DNA from: Paracoccus alcaliphilus
Lineage (GTDB): Bacteria > Pseudomonadota > Alphaproteobacteria > Rhodobacterales > Rhodobacteraceae
NCBI RefSeq assembly: GCF_028553725.1
Contig: NZ_CP067124.1
Location: 940,001-1,004,000, forward strand
Reading direction: 5' to 3'
Length of the DNA: 64,000 nucleotides
The notes under the pieces were generated by a model, which saw only the letters and a list, made by a program, of their open reading frames with translations, had not been told where the DNA came from and made no database searches. Positions 10,001 through 19,834 of this stretch are shown one piece after another (position 1 is the stretch's first letter; every line of letters begins with the position of its first letter). The position numbers and the translations under genes were made by a program.

Positions 10001-11070
10001 TGGTGGCCGTGGATGCCACCCGCGACCGGCTGGAGGGCGACCGGCGCCATATCGGGCGGATGCTGTGCATCCTGCTGACCACATTGCTGGTGCTGGTGGC
10101 GATTGTGTCTCTGGGCTATGGCGCCTCGGGCGTGTCGGCGCCGCGTGTGCTGGCCGACTGGCTGGCGGGGCGGGACATCGCCGTGACCGACCGGGTGGTG
10201 ATGATCGACATCCGCCTGCCGCGCCTGCTGACCGGGATACTGGTCGGCGCCAGTCTGGCGGTGTCGGGCGCGGTCATGCAGGGGCTGTTTCGCAACCCGC
10301 TGGCCGATCCGGGTCTGCTGGGGGTCAGCGCCGGGGCCTCGCTGGGGGCGATTTCGGGGATCGTGCTGGGTGGTTTGCTGCCCGCCGCGATCCTTGGCCT
10401 TGTCGGCTGGTATCTGGTGCCGCTGGCGGCCTTTGGCGGCGGCTGGATCGCGATGCTGACGCTGTATGGCATCTCGACCCGGCGCGGGCGCACCTCGGTC
10501 GCGACCATGCTGCTGGCGGGGATCGCGCTGGGGGCGATGGTGGGTGCACTGTCGGGGCTGATCGTCTATTATGCCAATGATGCGCAGCTGCGCGACCTGA
10601 CCTTCTGGGGCATGGGATCGCTGGCCGGGGCAAGCTGGACCAAGTTGTCCGCCGCCGCGCCGCTGATCGTCACCGCGCTGATTGCGGCGCCGTTTCTGGC
10701 GCGCGGGCTGAACGGGCTGGCGCTGGGAGAGGCCGCCGCCGCCCATGTCGGCATCCGCGTGCAGCGGGTCAAGCGCGTCGCCATCCTGACGGCGGCTGCG
10801 GCGGTGGGGGCATCGGTCGCGATTACCGGCGGCATCGGTTTCGTCGGCATCGTCGTGCCGCATCTGCTGCGCCTGCTGACCGGGCCGGATCACCGCTGGC
10901 TGCTGGTCAATTCGGGGCTGCTGGGGGCGACGGTGCTGCTGTGCGCCGACATGGTCAGCCGCACGGTGATCGCGCCCGCCGAACTGCCCATCGGCATCAT
11001 CACCGCGATGATCGGCGGGCCGTTCTTCATGTGGGTGCTGCTGTCCAACCGCCGGGTGATCGACCTATGA
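10000..11070 (+). CDS. hmuU: Heme ABC transporter permease
   Basis: Inner-membrane permease (356 aa) of the FecCD/BtuC type with about ten hydrophobic segments. Characteristic family stretches are DIRLPRLLTGILVGASLAVSGAVMQ near the first third, GISAGASLG-like GVSAGASLG, and the cytoplasmic coupling region GGIGFVGIVVPHLLRLL-type near residue 275. Its start overlaps the hmuT stop (TGATG) and its stop overlaps the hmuV start. Confidence 0.94.
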   Translation: MVAVDATRDRLEGDRRHIGRMLCILLTTLLVLVAIVSLGYGASGVSAPRVLADWLAGRDIAVTDRVVMIDIRLPRLLTGILVGASLAVSGAVMQGLFRNPLADPGLLGVSAGASLGAISGIVLGGLLPAAILGLVGWYLVPLAAFGGGWIAMLTLYGISTRRGRTSVATMLLAGIALGAMVGALSGLIVYYANDAQLRDLTFWGMGSLAGASWTKLSAAAPLIVTALIAAPFLARGLNGLALGEAAAAHVGIRVQRVKRVAILTAAAAVGASVAITGGIGFVGIVVPHLLRLLTGPDHRWLLVNSGLLGATVLLCADMVSRTVIAPAELPIGIITAMIGGPFFMWVLLSNRRVIDL

Positions 11071-11861
11071 GCCTGACCGCCCGCGATATCCGCCTGCGGC
11101 TGGGCCGGGCCGAGATCCTGCACGGCGTCGATCTGACCGCGCAGGCCGGGCAACTGACGGCGATCATCGGGCCGAACGGGTCGGGCAAGACCAGCCTGAT
11201 GCGGGTTCTGACCGGCGAACTGGCCCCGGTTGGGGGCGAAGCGATGCTGAACGGCCAGCCCATCGCCAGCCATCATCCCGAGGCTTTGGCCCGGCGCCGC
11301 GCCGTCCTGCCGCAGAAAAGCGCGCTGTCATTTCCGTTTTCCGTGGCCGAGATCGTCCGCATCGGCTTGCATTCGCTGCTGGCGGGCGAGGCCGAGCGTG
11401 ACGCCCTGATCCGGGCGGCGCTGATTCAGGTGGGGCTGCCGGGATATGCCGGACGGCTCTATCAGGAACTGTCGGGCGGAGAGCAGCAGCGCGTGCAGCT
11501 GGCCCGCGCGCTGGTGCAGGTCTGGCAGCCGATGGGCGACGACGGCCCGCGCTGGCTGTTTCTGGACGAGCCGGTCAGCAGTCTGGACATCGCCCACCAA
11601 CTGACGGTGATGCGGCTGGCGGCGCAATATGCGCGCCGTGGCGGCGGGGTGGTCGCGGTGATGCATGATCTGAACCTGACGGCGATGTTCGCCGATCATG
11701 TGCTGCTGATGAAGGGCGGACGCGCCCGGGCCGAGGGTCCGCCCTCGCAGGTGATGACCGACGATCTGCTGTCCGAGGCCTATGGCTGCAATCTGCGCGT
11801 GGGTCATGCCCCGCCCGAAGGGGTCTGGCTGTTGCCGCAGGGCGCGTCGCTGGCAAGCTGA
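11067..11861 (+). CDS. hmuV: Heme ABC transporter ATPase
   Basis: ATP-binding subunit (264 aa) that powers HmuU. Walker A GPNGSGKTS (about residue 35), ABC signature LSGGEQQRVQLARAL, and Walker B WLFLDEPVSSLD are intact, followed by the switch His in AVMHDLNL. The ATG overlaps the hmuU stop. It is the last gene of the heme operon; repetitive GC-rich sequence follows. Confidence 0.94.
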   Translation: MSLTARDIRLRLGRAEILHGVDLTAQAGQLTAIIGPNGSGKTSLMRVLTGELAPVGGEAMLNGQPIASHHPEALARRRAVLPQKSALSFPFSVAEIVRIGLHSLLAGEAERDALIRAALIQVGLPGYAGRLYQELSGGEQQRVQLARALVQVWQPMGDDGPRWLFLDEPVSSLDIAHQLTVMRLAAQYARRGGGVVAVMHDLNLTAMFADHVLLMKGGRARAEGPPSQVMTDDLLSEAYGCNLRVGHAPPEGVWLLPQGASLAS

Positions 11862-11872
11862 GCCACCGACAA

Positions 11873-11931
11873 GGGGGCAAGCCCCGCGCGACCCCATCGA
11901 GGGGTCTTCGGGGCTGGGGGCCAAGGCCCCC
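11873..11931. repeat. GC-rich intergenic repeat R2, copy 1
   Basis: Between hmuV and mobA there is a run of hairpins: GGGGGC-AA-GCCCC (11873-11885), GACCCC-ATCGA-GGGGTC (11890-11906) and GGGGGCC-AA-GGCCCCC (11915-11931). The middle hairpin recurs, exactly reverse-complemented, at 43073-43089 with a GGGGGC..CCCCC neighbour. It may also serve as the hmu transcript end. Confidence 0.55.
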
Positions 11932-11966
11932 TTGCGCCCTCGCACCCGCCGCGCCAAAGTCCGGCC

Positions 11967-12602
11967 ATGAATGACGACGCCACCAGTACCGGGAAGTTTC
12001 CCGCCATGATCCTTGCGGGCGGGTTGTCGCGGCGCATGGGCGGGGGCGACAAGGGGCTGCGGCTGATCGCCGGTCGCAGCCTGATCGCGCATCTGATCGA
12101 CCGGCTGGCGCCGCAATGCGGGCCGCTGGCGCTGAACGCCAATGGCGATCCGGCGCGTTTCGCGGAACTGGGTCTGCCGGTGCTGGCGGATTCGGTCGCG
12201 GATCATCCGGGGCCTCTGGCCGGGATCCTTGCGGCGATGGACTGGGCCGCGGGTCTGGGCGCGCCCGCGGTGCTGACGGCGGCGGCGGATACGCCCTTTC
12301 CGCCGCTCGATCTGGCCCAACGGCTGGCGCAGGCGCAGCAGGGCGCGGGGCCGGCCATTGCCGCCAGTCGCGATGCCGGGGGCGAATTGCGCGATCACCC
12401 GATCTTCGGGCTGTGGCCGGTTGCCCTGCGCGACGGGTTGCGCCGCGCGCTGGCGGATGGAGAGCGGCGCGTCACCGATTTCACCCGCCGCCACGATACC
12501 GGCCGCGCGATCTGGGATGGCCAGCCGCATGATCCGTTCTTCAACATCAACCACCCTGGGGACCTGATTCGCGCCGAAGCCATCGCCGGCCTGGGCGGCT
12601 GA
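11967..12602 (+). CDS. mobA: Molybdenum cofactor guanylyltransferase
   Basis: Cytosolic enzyme (211 aa) that transfers GMP to molybdopterin to make the MGD cofactor of DMSO-reductase-type enzymes. The nucleotide-binding start MILAGGLSRRMGGGDKGL (residues 14-31) and the later DTPFPPLDL and FFNINHPGDL motifs identify MobA. It stands alone between the heme operon and cobA. The ATG 42 bases before the conserved motif is the only good start. Confidence 0.93.
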   Translation: MNDDATSTGKFPAMILAGGLSRRMGGGDKGLRLIAGRSLIAHLIDRLAPQCGPLALNANGDPARFAELGLPVLADSVADHPGPLAGILAAMDWAAGLGAPAVLTAAADTPFPPLDLAQRLAQAQQGAGPAIAASRDAGGELRDHPIFGLWPVALRDGLRRALADGERRVTDFTRRHDTGRAIWDGQPHDPFFNINHPGDLIRAEAIAGLGG

Positions 12603-12671
12603 TGGCGAAACGCTTGCCGTGACCTGCGCCGGTGGTATAGCTGTGCCCTGCCTTTGCAGGAAAGACGTCCC

Positions 12672-13418
12672 GTGACCGAACCCAAGACCCCCGCTGGCTT
12701 TGTCTCGCTTGTATCAGCCGGTCCCGGCGATCCCGAATTGCTGACGCTGAAGGCCGCGAATCGGCTGGCGGCGGCGGATGTGGTGCTGTTCGACGATCTG
12801 GCCTCGGGGCCGGTGCTGGATCAGGCCGGGCCGCAGGCGGAACTGATCGCGGTGGGCAAGCGCGCAGGCAGGCCCTCGGCACGGCAGGACCATGTGAACC
12901 AGCTGCTGGTGCAATATGCGCAGGCGGGCCATCGCGTGGTGCGGCTGAAATCGGGCGATGCGGGGATCTTCGGGCGGCTGGAAGAGGAACTGCTGGCCCT
13001 GACCGAGGCCGGTATCCCGTTCGAGATCATCCCCGGCGTCACCTCGGCCAGTGCGGCGGCGGCGGCGGCGGGTATTCCGCTGACCCGCAGGCTGACCTCG
13101 CGCCGGGTGCAGTTCATCACCGGCGCCGATGTGACCGGCGATCTGCCCGCGGACATCAACTGGGCCGCCATCGCCGATCCGGCGGTGACCACCGTGGTCT
13201 TCATGGGTCAGCGCAGCTTTACCCGGCTGGCCCAGGGGCTGCGCGAACATGGCCTGCCGGGCGACACACCCGCCCTGTTCGCCGAGGCCGTGGGCCATCC
13301 CCAGCAGCGCCTGCTGCGGACCACCGTGGATGGGCTGGCACGCGAATTGCAGGGGATCGAGGTCGTCAATCCCGGCCTGATCATGTTCGGCCCGCTGGCC
13401 TTTCGGCCGGGCAGCTGA
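12672..13418 (+). CDS. cobA: Uroporphyrinogen-III C-methyltransferase
   Basis: SAM-dependent methyltransferase (248 aa) converting uroporphyrinogen III to precorrin-2, for siroheme, cobalamin or heme d1. Family signatures are VSAGPGDPELLTLKA near the start, VVRLKSGDAGIFGRLEEE, and FEIIPGVTSASAAAA. It is a stand-alone SUMT without the CysG dehydrogenase/chelatase domain. I chose the GTG at 12672 because AGGAAAG precedes it by about 8 bases; an upstream TTG at 12654 is less likely. No other cobalamin genes are nearby. Confidence 0.92.
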   Translation: MTEPKTPAGFVSLVSAGPGDPELLTLKAANRLAAADVVLFDDLASGPVLDQAGPQAELIAVGKRAGRPSARQDHVNQLLVQYAQAGHRVVRLKSGDAGIFGRLEEELLALTEAGIPFEIIPGVTSASAAAAAAGIPLTRRLTSRRVQFITGADVTGDLPADINWAAIADPAVTTVVFMGQRSFTRLAQGLREHGLPGDTPALFAEAVGHPQQRLLRTTVDGLARELQGIEVVNPGLIMFGPLAFRPGS

Positions 13419-13547
13419 CCGCCACCGCCCCGGTTGACCGGTAAAATCCAAGCTATTTCGCGGCTGTCCGGACCGCGCGTTTCAATGCCCTGTTAAGGGC
13501 GGCGGGCCTAGCCTGTCGGTCCAAGGCAACACGACGCGCAGACAGAC

Positions 13548-16466
13548 ATGATTTCCTATCGGTTGGTCGCGACCTATGGGTCCGCGCCCGCACGCTGGAT
13601 CAGCAATATCACCGATCTGACGGCGGTTCAGGTCGGGGAGAGGGTATTCCTGACCGTCGCCACCCAGCCCGGCGGCGGGCTGACCAGCCTGTCGCTGGCC
13701 GCGCCGGATCAGCCGCTGCAACTGGTGGCGAATCTGGCCTATCCCTCGGGCTGGGCCTATCGCGGCACGCCCCGGACCTCGGTGCTGGTGATGGGCGGTG
13801 CCAGCCACCTGTATCAGACCGGACTGGCGGGAGGAGAGGCGTTTACCACCCCCCTGACCGGCAATGGCGCTCTGGGCCCCTTTGCCAGCCGTTTCGACGC
13901 CCAGCAACTGGGCACGCGGCTGACCGATCTGGGCCATTTCAGCACCACGGCAGGCGATTTCGTCTTTTCCGCCCGTACGGGAGAGGCGACGCTGCTGGTG
14001 CGCAAGCTGCTGCCGGGCGGCCAGCTGGGCATCGCGGGCAGTCAGACGCTGAGCGGGCCGCTGGTGTCCGATGGCGCCTCGCTGGACCGGATCATCGCCG
14101 TCGATGTCGGCCGCCAGAAGATCCTTGTGGCGATCTCGGGGCTGGGGAATTTCGTCTCGACCCATCTGGTCGGCAATGACGGGCGGTTGGGGACGGGCGC
14201 GCTGCACAGCGCGGCGGTGGGCACGGGTTTCCATACCCCCACGGCGATCGAGGCGGTCCAGTTCGGCGGCAAGACCTTTCTGGTGATGGCGGCGCAAGGC
14301 TCGTCGTCGCTGAGCGTGTTCCAGCTGTCGGCGAATGGGGCGCTGACCGCCCGCGATCACATCATCGACGAATTGCTGACCCGGTTCCAGTCGGTGACGG
14401 CGCTGGCGACGGCGGTGGTGGATGGCCGCGCCTTCGTCTTTGCGGGCGGGCGCGATGACGGGATCAGCGTCTTTACCATCCAGCCCGACGGGCGGTTGCT
14501 GCACCTGACCTCGATCGCCGATACCGATGCGATGGCGCTGGCCAATGTGACGGCGATCGAGGCGCAGGTGATGGATGGCCGGATCATGCTGTTCGTGGCC
14601 AGCGGGACCGAGGCCGGGGTGACGCAGCTGCTGTTCGATCCCGGCCCCATCGGCTTTACCGGCGTTGCCGCCAGCGGCGCGCCCACCGGGACCAGCGGCA
14701 ACGACCTGATGCTGTCGCGCCCCGGCACCACATGGATGGGCGGGGGCGAGGGTGACGACATCCTGATCGCCACCACCGAATCCATCGCGCTGGTCGGCGG
14801 CCCCGGCGCGGATATCTTCGTCGCCGCCAATATCAAGGGCCGCATCGCGGTGCGCGACTTCGAGCCCGGCACAGACCGGCTGGACCTGTCGCAGCTGGGC
14901 ATGATCCGCAGCATCTGGCAACTGACCTTCGCGCCGCAAAGCTATGGCATCAAGATCTTCTATAACGAGGCGGTGATCGACGTCTTTTCCAGGGATGGCC
15001 GCACGCTTGGCCCGGCGGATTTCGGCAACGACATCTTTCCGGTCGCGCATTACAACCTGCCGCCGCTGAACCCGGCCAAGATCAAGCCTGCGGATACGCC
15101 CTCGACCATCGGGCGCTATCACTTCGGCGGGCGCGGAGAGGATGTGATCCGGGGCGGCGCGGGTTCGGATTTCATCGCGGGCGGTCCGGGCAACGACCGG
15201 CTGTTCGGGCTGGCGGGCAATGACACGATCCGCGGCGATGCCGGGCATGACATGCTGCGCGGCCATCAGGGCGATGACCTGCTGCTGGGCGGTCCGGGCC
15301 GCGACACGCTGTTCGGTGATGCGGGCCGGGACACGTTGCGGGGCGGGGCAGGGCCGGATCTGCTCTATGGTGGGGCGGGCCATGACCTGCTGCTGGGCGA
15401 GGGCGGCCATGACCGGCTGTATGGCGGCGCGGGTGCCGACACGCTGGATGGCGGCGCGGGCAATGATACGCTGGACGGTGGGCCGGGGCATGACCTGCTG
15501 GAGGATATGCGCGGCAACAATGTCCTGATCGGCGGCGGCGGCAATGACACGTTGCGCGCGGGCAAGGGCCATGACCTGCTGGAGGGCGGGCAGGGAAACG
15601 ACCGGCTGTTCGGCGGCGCAGGTCGCGACACGCTGCGGGGTGGCAACGGCAATGACCATCTGGAGGGCGGACCGGGGCCGGACCTGCTGATCGGTGGCAA
15701 CGGCAATGACCGCCTGCTGGGCGGCGCGGGCCGTGATACGTTACGCGGCGGGGCGGGCAACGATACCCTGCGCGGCGGTGCCGGACATGACCGGCTGGAA
15801 GGCGGCGCTGGCAATGACGTGCTGTTCGGCGACGGCGGCAACGACACGCTTCTGGGTGGCGCAGGCCATGACCGGCTGGCGGGCGGGCCGGGTAATGACC
15901 GCCTGCTGGGTGGCGCGGGCCGCGACACGCTGCAAGGTGGCAACGGCAATGATTATCTGGATGGCGGCGCCGGGCCCGATCTGCTGGTCGGCGGTGCCGG
16001 CAACGACCGGCTTCTGGGCGGTGGGGGCAATGATACGCTGCGCGGCGGCGCTGGCAACGACACCCTGCGCGGCGGTGCCGGACGCGACCGGCTGGAAGGC
16101 GGCGCTGGCAACGACATGCTGTTCGGCGACGGCGGCAATGATACGCTGATCGGTGGGGCAGGCCGCGACACCATGACCGGCGGTCCGGGTGCGGATACAT
16201 TCGTCTGGGCCAGCGCCGCCCAAAGCCGCCGCGCCGCGCCGGACCTGATCACCGACTTCCAGCCCGGCACCGACCGGCTGGACCTTCGCGCGCTGAATCT
16301 GGACTATATCGGTCGCGGCGATTTCTCGGATCGGGGGCAATTGCGCTGGGATCATGCGGGGCAGCGCACCCATGTCCTGATCGACCTGAATGGCGACGGT
16401 CAGGCCGATATGCTGATCCACCTGTCGGGCAGGCTGCAACTGGACGCGGACGATTTCCTGCTCTAG
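13548..16466 (+). CDS. Large RTX protein with beta-propeller-like N-terminus
   Basis: Predicted type I-secreted protein, 972 aa. Residues about 1-370 form repeated 45-60-residue units ([25 protein letters not shown] style) that look like a lactonase-type beta-propeller. A first short RTX cluster follows at about 380-420, a serralysin-C-like segment (about 425-490), then a long nonapeptide array (about 525-880) and a second M10-C-like domain ending in DADDFLL. That tail matches the first RTX protein of this window. Bases 15601-16200 hold a 297-base higher-order duplication. No signal peptide. Its stop codon overlaps the convergent queG stop by a few bases. Function unknown beyond likely Ca2+-dependent extracellular folding. 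Confidence 0.85.
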   Translation: MISYRLVATYGSAPARWISNITDLTAVQVGERVFLTVATQPGGGLTSLSLAAPDQPLQLVANLAYPSGWAYRGTPRTSVLVMGGASHLYQTGLAGGEAFTTPLTGNGALGPFASRFDAQQLGTRLTDLGHFSTTAGDFVFSARTGEATLLVRKLLPGGQLGIAGSQTLSGPLVSDGASLDRIIAVDVGRQKILVAISGLGNFVSTHLVGNDGRLGTGALHSAAVGTGFHTPTAIEAVQFGGKTFLVMAAQGSSSLSVFQLSANGALTARDHIIDELLTRFQSVTALATAVVDGRAFVFAGGRDDGISVFTIQPDGRLLHLTSIADTDAMALANVTAIEAQVMDGRIMLFVASGTEAGVTQLLFDPGPIGFTGVAASGAPTGTSGNDLMLSRPGTTWMGGGEGDDILIATTESIALVGGPGADIFVAANIKGRIAVRDFEPGTDRLDLSQLGMIRSIWQLTFAPQSYGIKIFYNEAVIDVFSRDGRTLGPADFGNDIFPVAHYNLPPLNPAKIKPADTPSTIGRYHFGGRGEDVIRGGAGSDFIAGGPGNDRLFGLAGNDTIRGDAGHDMLRGHQGDDLLLGGPGRDTLFGDAGRDTLRGGAGPDLLYGGAGHDLLLGEGGHDRLYGGAGADTLDGGAGNDTLDGGPGHDLLEDMRGNNVLIGGGGNDTLRAGKGHDLLEGGQGNDRLFGGAGRDTLRGGNGNDHLEGGPGPDLLIGGNGNDRLLGGAGRDTLRGGAGNDTLRGGAGHDRLEGGAGNDVLFGDGGNDTLLGGAGHDRLAGGPGNDRLLGGAGRDTLQGGNGNDYLDGGAGPDLLVGGAGNDRLLGGGGNDTLRGGAGNDTLRGGAGRDRLEGGAGNDMLFGDGGNDTLIGGAGRDTMTGGPGADTFVWASAAQSRRAAPDLITDFQPGTDRLDLRALNLDYIGRGDFSDRGQLRWDHAGQRTHVLIDLNGDGQADMLIHLSGRLQLDADDFLL
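15604..16197 (+). repeat. 297-base higher-order RTX duplication
   Basis: Two adjacent copies (about 15604-15900 and 15901-16197) of an 11-nonapeptide block. Matching landmarks such as CCCTGCGCGGCGGTGCCGGA at 15766 and 16063 are exactly 297 bases (99 codons) apart, with few differences between copies. This indicates a recent in-frame segmental duplication on top of the 27-base RTX unit. Confidence 0.75.
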
Positions 16467-17497
16467 CGCCGCAGCGCCATGACCGCCCAACGCGCCGCAT
16501 CGGCCACGGCGCCGTCGGCATCCCCGGCCAGCCCCTGCGCCACCGGGATCAGATCGGCCCGACCCGAATTGCCGATGGCATAAAGCACGTTGCGCACCAG
16601 CCGGTCGCGGCCGATCCGCTTGATCGGGCTGCCCGAAAACCGCGCCCGGAACCCGGCATCGTCCAGCACCGCCAGATCGGCCAGATGCGGCGCGCCAACC
16701 AGCCCGTGATAGCGCGTCTCGGACCCCTTGCGCGCAAACTTGTTCCAGGGACAGACGGCCAGACAGTCATCGCAGCCATAGATCCGGTTGCCCATCAAGG
16801 GCCGCAATTCGGGATCGACCGGCCCCTTGTGCTCGATCGTCAGATAGGAAATGCACCGCCGCGCATCCAGTTGGAACGGCGCGGGAAAGGCCCCTGTCGG
16901 ACAGATATCCAGACAAGCGCGGCAATTCCCGCAATGCGGCTTTTCGGGGGGATCGACAGGCAGCGCCAGCGTGGTGAAGATCGAGCCCAGAAAGAACCAG
17001 CTGCCCAACTCGCGCGACAGCAGATTGGTATGCTTGCCCTGCCAGCCCATTCCCGCCGCCTGCGCCAGCGGCTTTTCCATCACCGGGGCGGTATCGACAA
17101 AGACCTTGATCTGCTCGCCCTCGGCACCGCGCCGCTGCGTCTCTTCCAGCAGCCAGCGCCCCAGCCGCTTCAGCCGTTTCTTGACCAGATCGTGATAATC
17201 GCGTCCCTGAGCATAGACGCTGATCGCTGCCCGGTCCCGGCTTTCCAGAACCTCCAGCGGATCGTGATCCGGCGTATACAGCTCGGCCAGCACGATCACC
17301 GACCGCGCCTCGGGCCACAGCGCCGACGGATCGCCGCGCCAATGAACCCGCTCGGCCATCCAGCCCATCTGCCCATGCCGCCCGGCCTCCAGAAAGGCAC
17401 TCAGCCGCTCGGCAATCTCCGGCACCGAATCCGGGGTCGTCACCCGCATTCGCGAAAACCCCACCGCCTCTGCCTCGGCAGCCAGCGCCTGCTTCAT
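16463..17497 (-). CDS. queG: Epoxyqueuosine reductase
   Basis: Cobalamin- and Fe-S-dependent enzyme (344 aa) for the last step of queuosine synthesis in tRNA wobble position 34. Two 4Fe-4S ferredoxin motifs are visible, [16 protein letters not shown] (about residue 190) and [14 protein letters not shown] (about 240). The conserved catalytic stretch [23 protein letters not shown] precedes them. A HEAT-like C-terminus ([18 protein letters not shown]) is present. The ATG at 17497 was chosen over a longer frame that would overlap the upstream gene. The ribosome site lies inside repeat R1 copy B. Confidence 0.95.
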   Translation of the reverse strand: MKQALAAEAEAVGFSRMRVTTPDSVPEIAERLSAFLEAGRHGQMGWMAERVHWRGDPSALWPEARSVIVLAELYTPDHDPLEVLESRDRAAISVYAQGRDYHDLVKKRLKRLGRWLLEETQRRGAEGEQIKVFVDTAPVMEKPLAQAAGMGWQGKHTNLLSRELGSWFFLGSIFTTLALPVDPPEKPHCGNCRACLDICPTGAFPAPFQLDARRCISYLTIEHKGPVDPELRPLMGNRIYGCDDCLAVCPWNKFARKGSETRYHGLVGAPHLADLAVLDDAGFRARFSGSPIKRIGRDRLVRNVLYAIGNSGRADLIPVAQGLAGDADGAVADAARWAVMALRR

Positions 17498-17520
17498 CCC
17501 TGGTGCGCAAATATCCCGGG
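17495..17520 (-). repeat. Dispersed intergenic repeat R1, copy B
   Basis: Minus-strand CCCGGGATATTT-GCG-CACCAGGGATG, overlapping the queG start codon. It is followed (17528-17560) by two hairpins: an 8-bp stem ATCGTCCG/CGGACGAT and GGGGGG/CCCCCC. Same architecture as copy A between nrdE and nrdF. Confidence 0.7.
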
Positions 17521-17564
17521 GGGGATCGTCCGGTACGGACGATGGGGGGCAGCGCCCCCCTGAC

Positions 17565-18251
17565 CTATCCAAAGTCCAGTTCGGCATAATGCGGCGCGGG
17601 CTGAAGGCCCGGAACCTGATCGGCCAGAACCGGGCGAAAGGCCGGGCGCGACTTGATCGTCGCATACCAGTCGCGCAGGATCTCGGACCGGTCCCAGTCC
17701 ACGTCGGAAATATAATCCAGACAGGAAAAATGCGCCGCCGCGGTGAAATCGGCCAGGCTCAGCGCATTGCCCGCCAGCCAGCGGCGGCTTTCCAGCAGCG
17801 AGGTCAGATAGTCGATATGCTCCTTGATCGCCCGCAGCCCGTCCTTGACCATGCGGCTGTCGGGATAGCCGGTGCGCATGATCTTCTTCCACACCCGCTC
17901 GCCCAGAATCGGCTGGGTCACCTCGGCGTTGAACTTGTCGTCGAACCACGCGCACAGCCTGCGCACCTCGTGCCGTTCCAGCGGCGATTGCGGCATCAGC
18001 GGCGGGTTCGGGCAGGCCTCGTCCAGATATTCGATGATCGCCTGACTTTCGGCCAGCATATTGCCGCGATGGCGCAGCACCGGCAGTTTCCCCGCCGGAT
18101 TGCGCCGCTTCAGATCGGGCGGGTTTTCCCAATAGCGCTCTTCGACCAGTTCGACCTCGATCCGCTTTTCGGCCAGAACCAGCCGCACCTTCCGGCAGAA
18201 GGGCGACAGGGTGGAATGGTAAAGCCGCGTTGTCTGCGTATTCGTGTTCAT
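17565..18251 (-). CDS. Glutathione S-transferase family protein
   Basis: Cytosolic GST-fold protein (228 aa). The N-terminal thioredoxin-like half has the active-site region [15 protein letters not shown] (Cys-type, residues about 10-24) and the glutathione-binding [11 protein letters not shown] (about 66-76). The helical C-terminal half contains [19 protein letters not shown]. The substrate cannot be predicted. The ATG at 18251 (MNTNTQ) was chosen since conserved sequence begins a few residues later. It lies upstream of queG on the same strand with a repeat-filled gap of about 70 bases. Confidence 0.85.
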   Translation of the reverse strand: MNTNTQTTRLYHSTLSPFCRKVRLVLAEKRIEVELVEERYWENPPDLKRRNPAGKLPVLRHRGNMLAESQAIIEYLDEACPNPPLMPQSPLERHEVRRLCAWFDDKFNAEVTQPILGERVWKKIMRTGYPDSRMVKDGLRAIKEHIDYLTSLLESRRWLAGNALSLADFTAAAHFSCLDYISDVDWDRSEILRDWYATIKSRPAFRPVLADQVPGLQPAPHYAELDFG

Positions 18252-18341
18252 TGGCTGCTGCCGGTCCCCTCGTTCCACAACCCCGCTTTGATACGGCCCC
18301 GACCCGGCGTTTTCAACCACGGGGGCCACCTGCGCGCCGGG

Positions 18342-19034
18342 CTAGAGGCAATCCGCGCGCCGATCCCGCGCAATCGTCGCCGCCCCGTCGGCAATTGCCC
18401 GCGACCGGTTCGAGGCCTGAAGCGGGCTGCGGTGCCGGGGCGCGGGCAGGATCGCGGCCAGCCGCGCCGCCTGCACCGGGGTCAGCTTGTCCGGGGTCGT
18501 GCCGAAATATTCGCGCGACGCGGCCCCGACGCCAAAGATGCCCGGCCCGAATTCGGCAAGGTTCAGATAGACCTCCAGCGTGCGGCGCTTGGACCACAGG
18601 GCCTCGATCATCGGCGTGAACATTGTCTCCAGCGCCTTACGCGCCCAGCTGCGGTCCTGCCACAGAAACACGTTCTTCGCCGTCTGCTGGCTGATGGTCG
18701 AGGCCCCGCGCGACGACCCCGACGCCACCACCTTGCGGATCTCGGTCATGTCGAAACCCCAATGCAGGCAGAAATTCGCATCCTCGGCGGCGACGACCGA
18801 CCGGCGCATCACCGGGGCGATATTGTCGATCCGCACCCATTGGTGCGGCGCGATCGGATGTTCGCGCGCGGCATGGACGATGGTCAGCGTGGTCGGTGGA
18901 TTCACGAAGGCATAGAAGGCGACCAGTGCCAGCATCAGCAACAGCACCCGCAGCGCGAACCAGCGCAGCCATGCCAAGGGCCTGCGCATCGGGCGCAGCA
19001 GCAAGGGCGGAAGAAGGATCAACGCGCGCAGCAT
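18342..19034 (-). CDS. mtgA: Monofunctional peptidoglycan glycosyltransferase
   Basis: Inner-membrane GT51 enzyme (230 aa) that polymerises lipid II into glycan strands. One N-terminal transmembrane segment (about residues 24-45) is followed by catalytic motifs VAAEDANFCLHWGFD (catalytic Glu) and RGASTISQQTAKNVFLW, then RRTLEVYLNLAEFGPGIFGV. No transpeptidase domain, so monofunctional. Length is typical. Confidence 0.95.
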   Translation of the reverse strand: MLRALILLPPLLLRPMRRPLAWLRWFALRVLLLMLALVAFYAFVNPPTTLTIVHAAREHPIAPHQWVRIDNIAPVMRRSVVAAEDANFCLHWGFDMTEIRKVVASGSSRGASTISQQTAKNVFLWQDRSWARKALETMFTPMIEALWSKRRTLEVYLNLAEFGPGIFGVGAASREYFGTTPDKLTPVQAARLAAILPAPRHRSPLQASNRSRAIADGAATIARDRRADCL

Positions 19035-19118
19035 GAACGGGCTTTGCCCGCCGCGCGCGCTTTCGTCAAGATTTCATGGACCTGCCGCAACCGCGCCGAC
19101 CGCCCCGGATGCCGGTTT

Positions 19119-19622
19119 TCAGGCGCCGGATGCGCCGCCCGACAATGCCTCGCGCAGTTTCTCCTCGTCCGCGTTCGACAGCGAGGTTTGCAGCACCCGG
19201 CCGCGGGCGTGGAAATCGCTCAGCCGCTCCAGCACCTTGTCGGCCGTCACCTTGCGCAGCAGCACGCAGACGGCCGAGCCACCGGGCGGCACCGAATGGC
19301 CCACCTGACGCATGAAATCGTCGTTGATGCCGACATCGCTCAGCCGCCCTGCCAATGCGCCCGAGGCCGCCCCGACCGCCGCCCCGATCAGCGGATTGAG
19401 AAACAGCATGCCGACCAGCGTTCCCCAGAAACCGCCGCCGATGGCACCTGCCGCCGTCAGGTTCACCGCCTGATGCAGCTTGATGTCGTCCTCGGCGTCG
19501 CGGGTGACGACGACGGCATCCTCCATCTCGATCAGGTAATCCTTTTGCAGCTTCACCAGTTCGGCGCGCAGTTCAAAGCCGCTGGTGGCATCGTCGAAGG
19601 CGATGACAATCAGGTCTGACAT
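19119..19622 (-). CDS. DUF1269-type glycine-zipper membrane protein
   Basis: 167 residues beginning MSDLIVIAFDD, with a ferredoxin-like N-terminal half (QKDYLIEMEDAVVVTRD) and a central glycine-zipper hydrophobic stretch (about residues 65-100: GGGFWGTLVGM, GAAVGAASGALAG). The C-terminal half has GGSAVCVLLRKV and DEEKLREAL. This arrangement matches the DUF1269 family, whose function is unknown; membrane association is inferred. The start was placed at 19622, where the conserved N-terminus begins; the longer frame upstream is not conserved-looking. It has its own promoter gap of about 210 bases upstream with nothing else evident. Confidence 0.8.
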   Translation of the reverse strand: MSDLIVIAFDDATSGFELRAELVKLQKDYLIEMEDAVVVTRDAEDDIKLHQAVNLTAAGAIGGGFWGTLVGMLFLNPLIGAAVGAASGALAGRLSDVGINDDFMRQVGHSVPPGGSAVCVLLRKVTADKVLERLSDFHARGRVLQTSLSNADEEKLREALSGGASGA

Positions 19623-19834
19623 GGAAGACTCCGTTACACTATGGACCAGCCCCAAGGCTGCGCCAGATCGCGCCGCCCCGCAAGATGGCCCGCCAGTGAT
19701 GCCCGCCAATGATGCGCGGCAGTCCGGCAGGTGCCGTAACGCCGCAGTCAGCGGGACGTGAAGCGCGATTTTGTCTTTATATCTTGCCCTGATGGCCGGA
19801 CAGGCGGCATAAAACAAGGTGATTGCAACCACCG

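Noticed and set aside
13482..15659. 725-residue minus-strand frame opposite the large RTX gene
   Set aside because: Same reason; the translated product is an Arg/His/Gln-rich shadow of the real gene and has no family features.
15160..16200. Possible CRISPR or satellite array
   Set aside because: The 27-base periodic pattern is coding RTX nonapeptide sequence; there are no unique spacers of constant length.
17589..19619. 676-residue plus-strand frame opposite the GST, mtgA and DUF1269 genes
   Set aside because: It spans three well-supported minus-strand genes and their gaps, with composition typical of antisense frames.
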